From assembly GCF_000328685.1 (NCBI RefSeq), contig NC_019976.1, forward strand, positions 62,001 to 126,000: a stretch of DNA of 64,000 nt, in the 5' to 3' direction. A program made the position numbers and the translations under genes. The notes below the pieces were generated by a model, which made no database searches, was not told the origin of the DNA, and saw nothing but the letters and a program-made list of their open reading frames with translations. This document shows positions 34,506-43,366 of the stretch, one piece after another. The first letter of the stretch is position 1. Each line of letters starts with the position of its first letter. This DNA is from Natronococcus occultus SP4. Lineage in GTDB: Archaea > Halobacteriota > Halobacteria > Halobacteriales > Natrialbaceae.

Positions 34506-35249
34506 TCACTCCAGCCGGGCGTCGACGATCCGCAGTCGCCCCCAGTCGCCGTTCCACTCCCGCTCGACCGTGAGCGCGATCGGACGTTCCATGTGGGGGC
34601 CGTCGGTGACGATCGTCTCGAACGCGCCGTCCTCGCCCAGGAGGTGGACGCCGTGCTCGCGGCCGAGCGCCTCCAGCTCGATCAGGGCGTTCCGATCGAG
34701 GCGTCGGCCGAGCCAGCGCTCGTCGAATCCGGGTGCGGATACCTCGACGATCACGATCTCGAGACCGCCGTCGATCATCTCCGTCGCGAGCGCCCGCGGC
34801 TCCGCCCGCCACAGCGGCGCGAGAAACGTACAGCCCAGTCCGTCACAGAGCGATCGCAGACGGTCGACCTGGAACTCGTTTCCGACGACGCCGGCGACGA
34901 CACCGGCGAGCCCGCCGTCGAACTCGTCGTCGAGCCGTTCGAGCACCACTTCCAGCGACTCGAACTCCTCGGTACCGTCAGTTGCGGACGATCGCCCGGT
35001 CGCTCGCAGATCGGGCGGTTCGAGATCAGTTGCGGGAAGCCCTGCGTCGACTATCGGGATGCCGATGCTCCGCGCAGCCAGCCGTGTAACCGCCGTTGCG
35101 GGAGCGTGGTACGCGTGACTGCCCTCCGGGGGACGAACGATGACGAGCCGCCGAACGTCGCGACCTGCCTCTAGCGCCCGGTGTAGCGCCCACGAGGAGT
35201 CCTTGCCGCCGGAAAACAGCGCGATCCAGCCGCCCTCCGATGCGACCAT
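34506..35249 (-). CDS. dph6: Diphthine-ammonia ligase
   Basis: 247 residues from ATG at 35249. The PP-loop is SGGKDSSW (residues 13-20). APLWRAEPRALATEMIDGGL and GRRLDRNALIEL are typical of the Dph6/ATP-binding adenine-hydrolase family, and GEDGAFETIVTDGPHM is its C-terminal signature. It amidates diphthine on elongation factor 2, the last step of diphthamide synthesis. It is divergent from the YjbQ gene, with about 90 nt shared promoter space. Confidence 0.88.
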   Translation of the reverse strand: MVASEGGWIALFSGGKDSSWALHRALEAGRDVRRLVIVRPPEGSHAYHAPATAVTRLAARSIGIPIVDAGLPATDLEPPDLRATGRSSATDGTEEFESLEVVLERLDDEFDGGLAGVVAGVVGNEFQVDRLRSLCDGLGCTFLAPLWRAEPRALATEMIDGGLEIVIVEVSAPGFDERWLGRRLDRNALIELEALGREHGVHLLGEDGAFETIVTDGPHMERPIALTVEREWNGDWGRLRIVDARLE

Positions 35250-35340
35250 GCGAGTTCCTTCGTCGCCGCCGAACAAATACGTGGTGAGCGCGACCGCTCG
35301 CGCCGGCAGGACTATCACGGAGTCGATCGTGGCGTCGCCC

Positions 35341-35733
35341 ATGCAGATCGACGTTCGAACGAACGAGCGAGTCGATATCGTCGACGTCACCGCCGACGTC
35401 GCCGAGGCGGTCCCTGCCGATCTCGAGGACGGGCTCTGTACTGCGTCCGTTCCGCACACGACGGCCGGCGTGATCGTCAACGAACGCGAGGACCGACTTC
35501 TCTCGGATATCGAGGACGCGCTCGAACGACTCGTCCCCCGCGGGGAGACGTACGCTCACGACGCGATCGACGACAACGCGGACGCCCACCTGCGCGCGAC
35601 GCTGCTTGGCGAGAGCGTTACGGTTCCCATCGTCGACGGCGAGCTCGCACTCGGGACCTGGCAGGCGATCCTGTTCGTCGACTGTGACGGGCCCAGACGG
35701 CGTCGGCTCCGAGTGACGACCGTCTCGGGGTGA
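35341..35733 (+). CDS. YjbQ/UPF0047 family protein
   Basis: 130 residues. The conserved block VPHTTAGVIVNEREDRLLSD is followed by NADAHLRATLLGESVTVPI and LGTWQAILFVDCDGPRRRR, the full YjbQ signature with its His/Asp metal or phosphate site. Some members show weak thiamine-phosphate-synthase activity; the physiological role is unsettled. The next frame on this strand overlaps its stop (GTGA at 35730) but is only a fragment. Confidence 0.85.
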   Translation: MQIDVRTNERVDIVDVTADVAEAVPADLEDGLCTASVPHTTAGVIVNEREDRLLSDIEDALERLVPRGETYAHDAIDDNADAHLRATLLGESVTVPIVDGELALGTWQAILFVDCDGPRRRRLRVTTVSG

Positions 35734-35994
35734 CGTTCCGAGACGAGCCGTCCGCAACGCCGGGTGGACGACCGATCACCGAACTCGTCGAATTCGCGGA
35801 GTTCATCGAGGAGCTGGTGGCGATCTACGAACAGGAGGGCCGGTTCCTCCAAGAAGGGGCGCGAGTCGACGAGCGTCCGCAGACGGCCGCTCACGCGACG
35901 GTCGGTCACGACGCGGCGTCGCCTGGTTCGCTGGCTGCCTCGAGACAGTATCGGTGACCGCGACGACAACCTGGCGCTTTCGGAGGCCACACAG

Positions 35995-36075
35995 AACGAG
36001 GAGCTCCGGCTCGAGAGCCCCGCGTTCGACGACGGCGAGCGGATTCCCGACCAGTACGGACGGATCGATGAACGG
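35995..36075 (+). pseudogene. Remnant of a PEBP/YbhB (Raf-kinase-inhibitor-like) gene
   Basis: The short frame reads NEELRLESPAFDDGERIPDQ then YGRIDE, which is the N-terminal block of YbhB-type proteins (LESPAFDDGE.IP..YG). The sequence turns into Arg/Pro-rich nonsense immediately after, and no downstream PEBP motif (DPD.P) is present before the next gene. A second acidic fragment at 35770-35870 (ELVEFAEFIEELVAIYEQEG) is of unknown origin. Confidence 0.6.
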
Positions 36076-36139
36076 CCGCGTCGTCGCCCGGATACAGCTC
36101 ACCGGTAGCGACGAACCCGAAGAGCCAGCGGCGTCTCGC

Positions 36140-36562
36140 TCAGTACGGCGGCCGCTGCGCTCGAACGACGCTCGCGAGCTCCTGGTGTTCGTCGGCGAGC
36201 AGTTCGTTCAGGTCGTCGACGGTGATGATGCCGTCCAGTTCGCCGTCCGCGTCCGTCACGGGAAGGCGGCGGACGCCCCGTTCGCTCATCAGTTCCGTCG
36301 CCCGGTAGAACCCAGCGTCGTGGTCGATCGTCTGGAGATCGTCCGACATCACGTCCTCGGCGCTGAGATCGCCGGGATCGGCTCGCTCGGCGAGGACGTG
36401 GACCGTCAGATCGCGGTCCGTGACGATTCCGACGGGTTCGTCACCGTCGACGACGACGACGCTCCCGACGTCCTCGTCGCGCATCGTCGTCGCGAGCTCG
36501 TGAATCGGTGCTCCGGTCGTGGCAGTGACGACGTCGCTTCGTGCGAGAGCTTCGACTGGCAT
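36140..36562 (-). CDS. Two-CBS-domain protein
   Basis: 140 residues forming a CBS pair. Domain 1: VVTATTGAPIHELATTMRDE then VGSVVVVDGDEPVGIVTDRD. Domain 2: QTIDHDAGFYRATELMSERG then VRRLPVTDADGELDGIITVD and DLNELLADEH. CBS pairs bind adenine nucleotides and act as energy or stress sensors; the partner is unknown. It lies alone between remnants and a regulator gene. Confidence 0.9.
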   Translation of the reverse strand: MPVEALARSDVVTATTGAPIHELATTMRDEDVGSVVVVDGDEPVGIVTDRDLTVHVLAERADPGDLSAEDVMSDDLQTIDHDAGFYRATELMSERGVRRLPVTDADGELDGIITVDDLNELLADEHQELASVVRAQRPPY

Positions 36563-36776
36563 CGTTGTCCCGCTTCCAGAGCGAGCGACATAGTTGCTGG
36601 TGGCTGTGTCCGTGACCGTGTGTTCTCCCTGACGGTCGCTTCCCGACGAGGACGGTGTCTGCGAGGGGCGATCGCCTACACGGGGACCGATGGGACCGCG
36701 TTGCCAGTATTACCACCCCGTGGGAACTCCGGATGGGTACTTTACTGCCGCCCTCCAAAAGGAGAACCGACTGACA

Positions 36777-37115
36777 ATGGGTGAGTGTCCGATCCGCGGT
36801 GACTGCGGAATCGTGCACCGGACGTGTGAGACGGACGAGGTCCTTCGCGTGCTCGCCAACGCACGCCGTCGCGAGATCGTCTCCGTACTGGAGGCGCTCG
36901 ACGACAACTGGATCACGGTCGACGAACTGGCTCGCGCCGTCTCCACGACGGGCGACGAGTGGCGGGGCGAACTCCATCACGTTCATCTTCCGATGCTCCG
37001 GGACCTCGGAATCGTCGACTACGACCGCCACGGGGAGACGGTTCGATACTACCGCTGCGATCTCGTCTCGAGCGTCCTCGAAGCCGTCGATGCGGAGGTC
37101 CCGACGACTCAATAA
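36777..37115 (+). CDS. Small winged-helix regulator (ArsR/DUF7344-like)
   Basis: 112 residues, ATG at 36777. An N-terminal C-x4-C-x8-C array (ECPIRGDCGIVHRTC) could bind metal. Then DEVLRVLANARRREIVSVLE, WITVDELARAVS and HVHLPMLRDLGIVDYDRHGE form the winged helix. The C-terminal VRYYRCDLVSSVLEAV is a usual dimer helix. A redox- or metal-responsive role is an inference from the cysteines. The PNPOx-like gene 100 nt downstream on the same strand could be a target. Confidence 0.8.
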   Translation: MGECPIRGDCGIVHRTCETDEVLRVLANARRREIVSVLEALDDNWITVDELARAVSTTGDEWRGELHHVHLPMLRDLGIVDYDRHGETVRYYRCDLVSSVLEAVDAEVPTTQ

Positions 37116-37213
37116 CACCGTCGTCTGCCTCGACTACAAGTACTCCGCGGGCGATCCTCACCGACCGAGGACCGTGGATAGGTTTTTCCTTGCCAGTCGG
37201 TGACTACTAACGT

Positions 37214-37690
37214 ATGTCAGTCGACGAACTGCGGGAGTACGGACTGGCCGAGATGACCGATACCGAGATCCGGGACTTCCTGTCCGCTCAGAAGGTGGGC
37301 GTCCTCGGACTCCCCGACGAGGACGTCCCCTACCTCCTCCCGCTCTCGTTCGGTTACGACGGCGACTCTCGGCTCTACTTCACCTATCTGCTCGGATCGA
37401 GCAGCCGAAAGGAGACGCTGACCGAGACCACCGAGGCAGCGAGCTTCCTGGTCTTCTCGGCGGACACAATGTACAACTGGGAGAGTGTTCTCCTGACGGG
37501 ACGAATCTCCGCCGTCTCGGAGTCCTCGTGGGACGAACTCGAGGAGGTACTGGCCGACGCGTGGCGTCCGGAACTGTTCGAGTCGGCGTCACTTTCCGGA
37601 GCGGTCGCAATCTACGAGTTCCGGATCGACGAGCAGACGGGAATCAAACACCAGGGGCTCCCGCCGGCGTTCGAGGCGACCGACGAGTGA
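37214..37690 (+). CDS. Pyridoxamine 5'-phosphate oxidase-like flavin-binding protein
   Basis: 158 residues. MTDTEIRDFLSAQKVGVLGL, YLLPLSFGYDGDSRLYFTYL, SSRKETLTETTEAASFLVF and WESVLLTGRISAVSESSWDE mark the FMN-binding split barrel. The long acidic C-terminus (ELFESASLSGAVAIYEFRID) is shared with other haloarchaeal members. Substrate unknown. It is closer in motif layout to the copy at 39710-40144 than to the one at 33963-34412. Confidence 0.85.
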   Translation: MSVDELREYGLAEMTDTEIRDFLSAQKVGVLGLPDEDVPYLLPLSFGYDGDSRLYFTYLLGSSSRKETLTETTEAASFLVFSADTMYNWESVLLTGRISAVSESSWDELEEVLADAWRPELFESASLSGAVAIYEFRIDEQTGIKHQGLPPAFEATDE

Positions 37691-37698
37691 CGGCCCAG

Positions 37699-37878
37699 TT
37701 ACCGAACGACCGTCACCGGTACCGGCGCGCGCCGGACGACCAGTTCTGCCACACTTCCGAGTAGCACTCTCGACGAGCCTCGGCGTCCGTGGCTGCCGAT
37801 CACTCCCTCGTCGACGCCGTTGTCCTCGACGGACGAGACGATCTCTCGAGCCGGACGTCCGACGACCGATTCAGTCAT
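37699..37878 (-). pseudogene. C-terminal fragment of a universal stress protein
   Basis: A 59-residue minus-strand frame from ATG 37878 reads MTESVVGRPAREIVSSVEDN then VIGSHGRRGSSRVLLGSVAE and VVRRAPVPVTVVR. This is the ATP-binding loop and last strand of a Usp domain; the first 80 residues of the family, including the DGS motif, are absent. It is a truncated copy in a region rich in decayed genes. Confidence 0.75.
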
Positions 37879-37899
37879 AGGGGTTCACGTCAGGGACGG

Positions 37900-38352
37900 C
37901 GTCCAGCTGCGCGCCGCGCCGAGCGCCGGGACGACGTACCCGCTCACCGCGTTTCTCGAGGTTACCTCCGGCGGAAATCCGGAGCTCGGGCCGGGACTGT
38001 ACCGGTACAATCCGGGAACCACACGCTCGAAGCGAAGCCGGACGCGCCCGTCCACGGCGAGCTCACGGCAGCCGCGCTCCGGGGTGGGGCGCGCTTCCAG
38101 GACGATATCGACGCCGTCGTCTCCCGCGGCGGTCGCGTCGACATGGTCGCGGAAGTTCTTGACGAGGTCAGGGCCCCTATCCTGTTCATCGTCGGCGGGA
38201 ACGACACACAAGTGCTCGAGCCCAACCGCGAGGGGCCCGATCGGCTCACCTGTGAGGCGGAACTGCACGTCGTCGAGGGGGTCGGCCACCGCTTCGAGAG
38301 AGCGGGCGAACTCGAGGTGGCGGCCGACTGGTTCGAACGGACGCTGAAGTAG
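37900..38352 (+). pseudogene. C-terminal fragment of a dienelactone-hydrolase-like alpha/beta hydrolase
   Basis: From about 38095 the frame has DDIDAVVSRGGRVDMVAEVL, VRAPILFIVGGNDTQVLEPN and HVVEGVGHRFERAGELEVAA, ending DWFERTLK. These are the Asp and His of the catalytic triad and the C-terminal helix. The preceding sequence is Arg/Ser-rich and lacks the nucleophile elbow and the first half of the fold. It is therefore a remnant and not a complete gene. Confidence 0.65.
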
Positions 38353-38614
38353 TGGCCCCGCGGTGGTCGGTTCGGGCATTGACTCGGTCCCGGGAGAGCA
38401 GACGCGTTCGCCGCCAGTAGACTGACAGACGACTCCGACGGATCGTTACGACCGTTTCCGTCTTCAGCCTCCGGTTACGAATCGATATATACGTCACGCT
38501 AATATTTTACATAAGTACTCCAGTAAAGACTTCCGCTCGGAAAGCAGTCGTTACCGACCGCGGAACGTCGACCGTGGAGTCGGCAACAGCGAGTATACCA
38601 CCGTCAGGTGGCAG

Positions 38615-39642
38615 TTACAGCGATCCGGAAGGGGCTAATATCGTTCGGTCGCGACCGATCTCGTGATCGGCAGCGTCGCGAAGGCGTTCGCCGAACGTCT
38701 CGACCATCGCCACGATCTTGTCGTAGCTCGCGTCGTCTATCAGGCTGGGCTCGTACACCTGGACGTCCCGATCCCCGCCGGTCTCCCACGTGAGCGAATC
38801 GAGGACGTCGGACTTCAACGCCCCCGCGGCCGCGCCGTACATTCCCCAGCCCGCGGTGATACCGACGGCCGCAGCAGGCGGGATAAGCGCCGCGGCGATC
38901 ATCACGCCGACGATCGCTTCCGAGAACCCTCGCGTGAGACTCAGGACTCCGGCGATTCCGGCACCCAGCGCAACCGCCAGCGAGAGCAGGTTCGGCGAGA
39001 CGCGCTCTTCCAGTTCGGCGACGGGGACGATGTCGACGCCCGCCGGTTCGAGTCCGCCCAGGCGAGCGAGTACCGCGATCCCGATCGACGCGGCGATGAC
39101 GACGGCGACGCCGACGATCTGGTAGCGAAACCCCGTCCGCCGGAGCCCGTCGTCACCCGTGACGACACCGACACTGGCTGCCAGCGCGGGACCGAGCAGC
39201 GGTGCGATCACCATCGAGCCGACGACGACCGCGGACGAGTCGGAGAGCAACCCCGCAGTGGCGACGACGGCGCTCAACAGTACCATGACGACGGAGACCG
39301 AAAACGCGGGCGTAAGTCCGTCAGCTTTCGTCCGGAGCACCTGTCTCGAGGTCCGTTTACTCCTCGTTCCCCCCGGCTGTACCGGTCTAACAGCTCGTCG
39401 AACTCCGTGGAGATGACCGTCTCCACGTTGATGACGACGACCCGCGCGTCCTCGAGCCCGGCTTCGTTCAGGCTGTCGAGCACCGGCTCGACGGCGTACG
39501 ACGGAAGCGGGAACCTGACGACGACGTCGTCCCCGCTCGCGCTCGCTTCGTTGCTAACGACGTACTCGACGTCTTCCGCGTCGAGGACGTCGAGGACGAC
39601 CCGTCGTCGGTTCTCCGGTACCACGATCTCGAGATACCGCAT
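38615..39642 (-). pseudogene. DUF389/TIGR00341 membrane protein, split by a frameshift
   Basis: The first segment starts at MRYLEIVVPENRRRVVLDVL (39642) and runs through a soluble domain to about LLDRYSRG. It shifts frame at a run of six G (minus strand) at about 39370-39375. The second frame carries the membrane part: LTPAFSVSVVMVLLSAVVAT, SSAVVVGSMVIAPLLGPALA and EAIVGVMIAAALIPPAAAVG. One extra G would restore a 342-residue protein. A sequencing error or a true lesion are both possible. The family function is unknown. Confidence 0.75.
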
Positions 39643-39709
39643 GGACCGATCCGCCGACGAACGGAGGGATAACTCTACGGCGTCCCGTTCGACCGGGAAG
39701 GCGCCGGCG

Positions 39710-40144
39710 TCACTCGGAGAGCGCCACGCCCGACAGCTCCGCCGCCCGGAGCTCGTACCACTCGAGATCGACGTCGCCGGCCGAGACGTCGATATCTTTC
39801 GCCACGCGATAGTACCACGCCTCGAGGTCGTCGTCAACGTCGCTCTCGGAGAGCGGTTCGAACGATCCACTCAGAACCACGCTCGTCCAGTCGTGCGGTC
39901 CGTCCCACTCGTAGACGGTGAGACAGACCTCGTCGGTCGTCTCGAGGAACTCGCGTTTCTTGCTGTCGTCGGCGAACCCGAGGTCCATGATCGCTCGCTC
40001 TTCGTCCGCGTCGTACGCGAACGACATCGGGATGCCGTACGCCCGGCGGTCCTTCGAGAGACAGAGCACGCCCGTCGCCTGCTCGTTCAGGAACTCGGCG
40101 ATCTCGTCCGCTGCCATCGTATGGCCGTACCACGTATCAGTCAT
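39710..40144 (-). CDS. Pyridoxamine 5'-phosphate oxidase-like flavin-binding protein
   Basis: The ATG at 40144 (MTDTWYGHTMAADE) is preferred over a GTG three codons earlier. 144 residues. EIAEFLNEQATGVLCLSKDR, YGIPMSFAYDADEERAIMDL, SKKREFLETTDEVCLTVYEW and WTSVVLSGSFEPL follow the PNPOx-like split barrel. Substrate unknown. Third member of the set in this window. Confidence 0.85.
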   Translation of the reverse strand: MTDTWYGHTMAADEIAEFLNEQATGVLCLSKDRRAYGIPMSFAYDADEERAIMDLGFADDSKKREFLETTDEVCLTVYEWDGPHDWTSVVLSGSFEPLSESDVDDDLEAWYYRVAKDIDVSAGDVDLEWYELRAAELSGVALSE

Positions 40145-40439
40145 TTCGGACACCAGCCGTCTAGATCATGGAATCGCTTATAGAAGCTACAGGAACGTAT
40201 CCGCCAGTGTGAACGAACGATCGGACAAGTTCATCGGTTGCGGCGCGGTATCCCCGTCCTAATTCGGTAGGGACGTCGTACGACACCGCCCCGCCGCGCC
40301 GCTTTTTCTACTGTCATCTCGTACAGCAACCGATGGGATTGGAGACTGCGGGAACCCTCGAGGAACTGTGTCGTTCGCGCTAGCGGGATCGGAGCCTGCG
40401 GCTATGGCCGTCGCGACGGCGCTGCTCGGGTTCTACATC

Positions 40440-40984
40440 ACCGAGGGAAGGCTGTCCTGATCGCGACGTTCGGCCGATACGCTACGCGGAGTCCCTGCCG
40501 TACCCGTTCGTCGTTCTGTTCGACAAGCTGACCCGCGTCGTCAACGGGTTCGTCGGCGCCGAGACGTCGATCGAGTCGGCCTCCCTCACTCGCAGCGAGC
40601 TCCAGGAGCTGATCGAGGCCGGAGAGCGCGCCGGAGCCATCGAGCCCGACGAACGAGACCGTCACCACGGAGGATCCGACCGAGGTGATCACCGGTGAGA
40701 TCCTCGGTCCCCGCGAACCGGCCCCGATCCGCATCGTCGACGAGCGGACGGCCATCGTTCGCGGCGACGTCTCCGTCGCGTTGGTCAACGAAGCGCTCGA
40801 TCTCTCCCTCCCCGTGGCCGCGACGTTCGACACCGTCGCCGGACTTGTTCCCGATCGAGCCAGATACCTCCCCGAGGACGTCGATCGGGTCGCCCGTGAC
40901 GACGTCACGACCACCGTCGAGGACGTCGCCGACAGACGAATCGTCAACGTTCGGCTCACTCGACCGGCTGCCAGCGGACGGTAG
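40440..40984 (+). pseudogene. Decayed CNNM/CorC-type transporter gene
   Basis: The first part reads YAESLPYPFVVLFDKLTRVV then SASLTRSELQELIEAGERAG, the end of a DUF21 membrane domain. After a frame change near 40660 the CorC_HlyC domain follows: EVITGEILGPREP, TAIVRGDVSVALVNEALDLS, FDTVAGLV and TTVEDVADRRIVNVRL. The membrane helices and both CBS domains are missing or collapsed, so the gene has suffered internal deletions. Confidence 0.7.
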
Positions 40985-41063
40985 CGGGGGTGGAGCGTAC
41001 CGACTCGAGCCGTCGCTACTACGGTAACTTATTTGGCCGAATCGGTGGTGGGACCCCTACACC

Positions 41064-41468
41064 ATGTACGAGACAGTTCTCGTTGCGACCGACGGCAGCG
41101 ACCCGGCAAACCGTGCAGTCGACGCGGCGGTCGATATCGCGTCGACGTTCGACGCCGCGCTGTATGCCGTCTCGGTCGTCGACACCAGCCGATACGGCGA
41201 CTCGATGTTGTCCGGAACGGAACGCCTCGTCGACGACCTGCGAGAGCGGGCCGACGACGTCCTCGAGGACGTCACGACGCGGGCCGACGTCGACGTGACG
41301 ACCGAACTCCGGCAGGGCCGTCCGCACGAGGAGATCGGTGCGTACGCCGAGTCGATCGACGCGGATCTGGTCGTGTTCGGTAACCGCGGGCTCGGCGCCG
41401 GCGGGGAGATTGGCAGCACTGCGGAACGCGTCGTCAGGCACGTCGACCGACCGTCGCTCACGGTCTGA
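41064..41468 (+). CDS. Universal stress protein
   Basis: 134 residues, one UspA domain. The start MYETVLVATDGSDPANRAVD carries the Asp-Gly-Ser motif; DLVVFGNRGLGAGGEIGSTA is the nucleotide loop and VVRHVDRPSLTV the last strand. Usp proteins bind ATP or related nucleotides and respond to stress; the role here is unknown. It is followed 73 nt later by a second Usp gene. Confidence 0.92.
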   Translation: MYETVLVATDGSDPANRAVDAAVDIASTFDAALYAVSVVDTSRYGDSMLSGTERLVDDLRERADDVLEDVTTRADVDVTTELRQGRPHEEIGAYAESIDADLVVFGNRGLGAGGEIGSTAERVVRHVDRPSLTV

Positions 41469-41541
41469 CCGCTCCGTCGTCGACCTGTAAGCTCGCCTGG
41501 TATTAGCTATTTGGCAGCCTTCGACGTGAAGTTCCACGCCA

Positions 41542-41961
41542 ATGTACGATACGATCCTCGTTCCGACCGACGGAAGCGATCCGGCGAACAGAGCGATCGA
41601 ACACGCACTGACCCTTGCGGACAGGTACGGCGCCGATCTGCACGCGATGTACTGTGTCGAGACGCACCGGTACGGCGAACCCGCACTGAGCAGCACGGAA
41701 CTCATCCTCGACAACCTCGAGGACCAGGGCGCCGCCATGCTCGAGGAGATCAGCGACCGAGCTGATAGCTCCGGAATCGACTGTCGCTGGAACGTCTGTC
41801 ACGGCCGTCCGTGGGAAGCGGTTCGCAAGAAGGGGGCGGAGATCGACGCCGATCTGATCGTGATCGGTTACCAGGGACAGAGCCACACGCGAACGGATCG
41901 GATCGGCAGCGTCGCCGAGCGAATCGTTCGAACCGCGGATCGTCCGGTGTTGACCGCCTGA
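41542..41961 (+). CDS. Universal stress protein
   Basis: 139 residues. MYDTILVPTDGSDPANRAIE at the start and DLIVIGYQGQSHTRTDRIGS as a modified nucleotide loop (Gly-x2-Gly altered to Gly-Tyr-Gln-Gly, then Gly-Ser near the end). IVRTADRPVLTA closes the domain. It is a clear paralogue of the gene at 41064-41468, probably from tandem duplication. Confidence 0.92.
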   Translation: MYDTILVPTDGSDPANRAIEHALTLADRYGADLHAMYCVETHRYGEPALSSTELILDNLEDQGAAMLEEISDRADSSGIDCRWNVCHGRPWEAVRKKGAEIDADLIVIGYQGQSHTRTDRIGSVAERIVRTADRPVLTA

Positions 41962-42010
41962 CCGTTCCGATCGAGTGCCGACTCCTCGCCCGCGGTGGGG
42001 AGTCGAGACG

Positions 42011-42262
42011 CTACCCGAAGTAAACCGTCAGCGTCAGTACGAACAGGAACGCGTGCCAGACGATCGCCGCTGCCGCCCGCTCCGGCTGCGCGGTCGGCAG
42101 GGGCGGATTCCGAAACATCGCGTCGTAGACGAACGCCGTCGCGACGAGCGCGCCGAAAAACACCCCGGTGTGGAACTGGATGGTCGTCGCGAGACCGAGT
42201 ACGACCCCTCCCAGAAGACTCGTTGTGATCCCGATGAGTATCGTATCGTAGTTGCTGACCAT
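42011..42262 (-). CDS. Small membrane protein, unknown
   Basis: 83 residues with three hydrophobic stretches: ITTSLLGGVVLGLATTIQFH, FFGALVATAFVYDAM and IVWHAFLFVLTLTVYF. Start MVSNYDTILIG. The compact helix-turn-helix layout is like many haloarchaeal small integral membrane proteins. No motif suggests a function. It is convergent with the Usp gene to its left and divergent from the one to its right. Confidence 0.75.
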   Translation of the reverse strand: MVSNYDTILIGITTSLLGGVVLGLATTIQFHTGVFFGALVATAFVYDAMFRNPPLPTAQPERAAAAIVWHAFLFVLTLTVYFG

Positions 42263-42395
42263 TTCGCCCCCCTCTGCCGGAGGCTAACGGCGCGACCGAT
42301 GAAGAACCCCCGTCAGTTCTCGGGAACCGAGAACGTGACCGACGGGCCCTCCCACTCGTCCGAACACCCAGTGGCTACTCGTTCGAACGCGGGGT

Positions 42396-42875
42396 ATGGG
42401 ACGTCTGACTCGGACCGTCCTCGTCCCGACAGAAGGGTCGTCGCTCTCGATGAAAGCCCTCGAGACGGCGTTGACCGACTATCCGGACGCCGCCATCGTC
42501 GTCTCCCACGTCATGGACCCGATCGGATCGGGTCTTAGCCTCCTCGACGTGATGCGGCCAACGTTCGACGACGGCTCTCCGCCAGGATCGGTATCGCCGG
42601 AGTACTGGCGCGAGTGGCACGAGAAAGCGGAATCGAAGGCCCGAGCGGTCCTCGGCGACGCGCGCGCGATCGCGGCCGAACACGACCGGAGCGTCGAGAC
42701 CGTCCTCGAGTTCGGCGAACCCGACGACGTCATCCTCGAGTACGCCGAGGATCACGACATCGACCGGATCGTCATGGGGAGTCACTGTCGAACCGGCGCG
42801 GAACGGTTCCTGCTGGGTAGCGTCGCGGAGACCGTCGTCAAACGGGCACCGGTCCCCGTCCTGATCGTCCGATGA
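42396..42875 (+). CDS. Universal stress protein
   Basis: 159 residues. TVLVPTEGSSLSMKALETAL has Glu in place of the usual Asp of the DGS motif. A long insertion around residues 50-80 carries Pro/Ser/Trp. The nucleotide loop is IVMGSHCRTGAERFLLGSVA, in which Cys replaces the second Gly, then VVKRAPVPVLIVR. ATP binding could be altered by these changes. Confidence 0.9.
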   Translation: MGRLTRTVLVPTEGSSLSMKALETALTDYPDAAIVVSHVMDPIGSGLSLLDVMRPTFDDGSPPGSVSPEYWREWHEKAESKARAVLGDARAIAAEHDRSVETVLEFGEPDDVILEYAEDHDIDRIVMGSHCRTGAERFLLGSVAETVVKRAPVPVLIVR

Positions 42876-42907
42876 CGGCCGCGGCCGACGAAACGGGTGG
42901 GCCGCGG

Positions 42908-43114
42908 TTAGCGTCGATGCGATTCGATCTCGTCGTGGAACGATAGTTCACGCTCGGTGGGTTGCCGGCCGTTTCCGTTCCGGTCTATGAGTTTGACGGA
43001 CTCACAGCGACCACACCGGAGCGGATAGACCGGTCCGTTATCCTGTGTGAGGACGACCTCGTGGTTCCACGGGTGGCGCCACCAATGACCGTACAGACGG
43101 CATTGCCATTCCAT
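42908..43114 (-). CDS. Small Cys/His/Trp-rich protein
   Basis: 68 residues: MEWQCRLYGHWWRHPWNHEV, then VYPLRCGRCESVKLIDRNG and a charged tail. Cys5, His10 and the C-x2-C pair could form one zinc site; the start resembles DUF1660-type CRLFGHxW proteins found with prophages and in haloarchaea. Function unknown. No phage genes are nearby. Confidence 0.65.
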   Translation of the reverse strand: MEWQCRLYGHWWRHPWNHEVVLTQDNGPVYPLRCGRCESVKLIDRNGNGRQPTERELSFHDEIESHRR

Positions 43115-43366
43115 GTCATGACATACGCCGTCGCGGTACTTAACCTCCTCCCACGTTTGATAGCGTAAGATTCCGCGATGGGGATCGGCGGATTGCGCGT
43201 TTCTTCAGCGTTCGCGAGACGCGTTGCGTCTTGGTGTCAATCAGAATCTTCGACACGAATCTCAGCGTTGGACGCGGTGCAGGCGCTCCAGTTACACCGA
43301 CACGTGGCATTAACCGTGGGGACGCCCCTAGAGGTTCTTCGGGACGAGCATGGTAGGGACCGTGCG

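Noticed and set aside
37885..38379. 164-residue minus-strand frame over the hydrolase remnant
   Set aside because: The plus-strand frame carries recognisable hydrolase motifs; the minus frame is its complement.
43115..43366. Possible TnpB 3'-end relic (small AGACGC/GCGTCT hairpin and open frame before the Usp-ferredoxin gene)
   Set aside because: The resemblance rests on a short hairpin only; it lacks the GGTACTTCACGG motif and any transposase sequence, so it is not listed as a mobile element.
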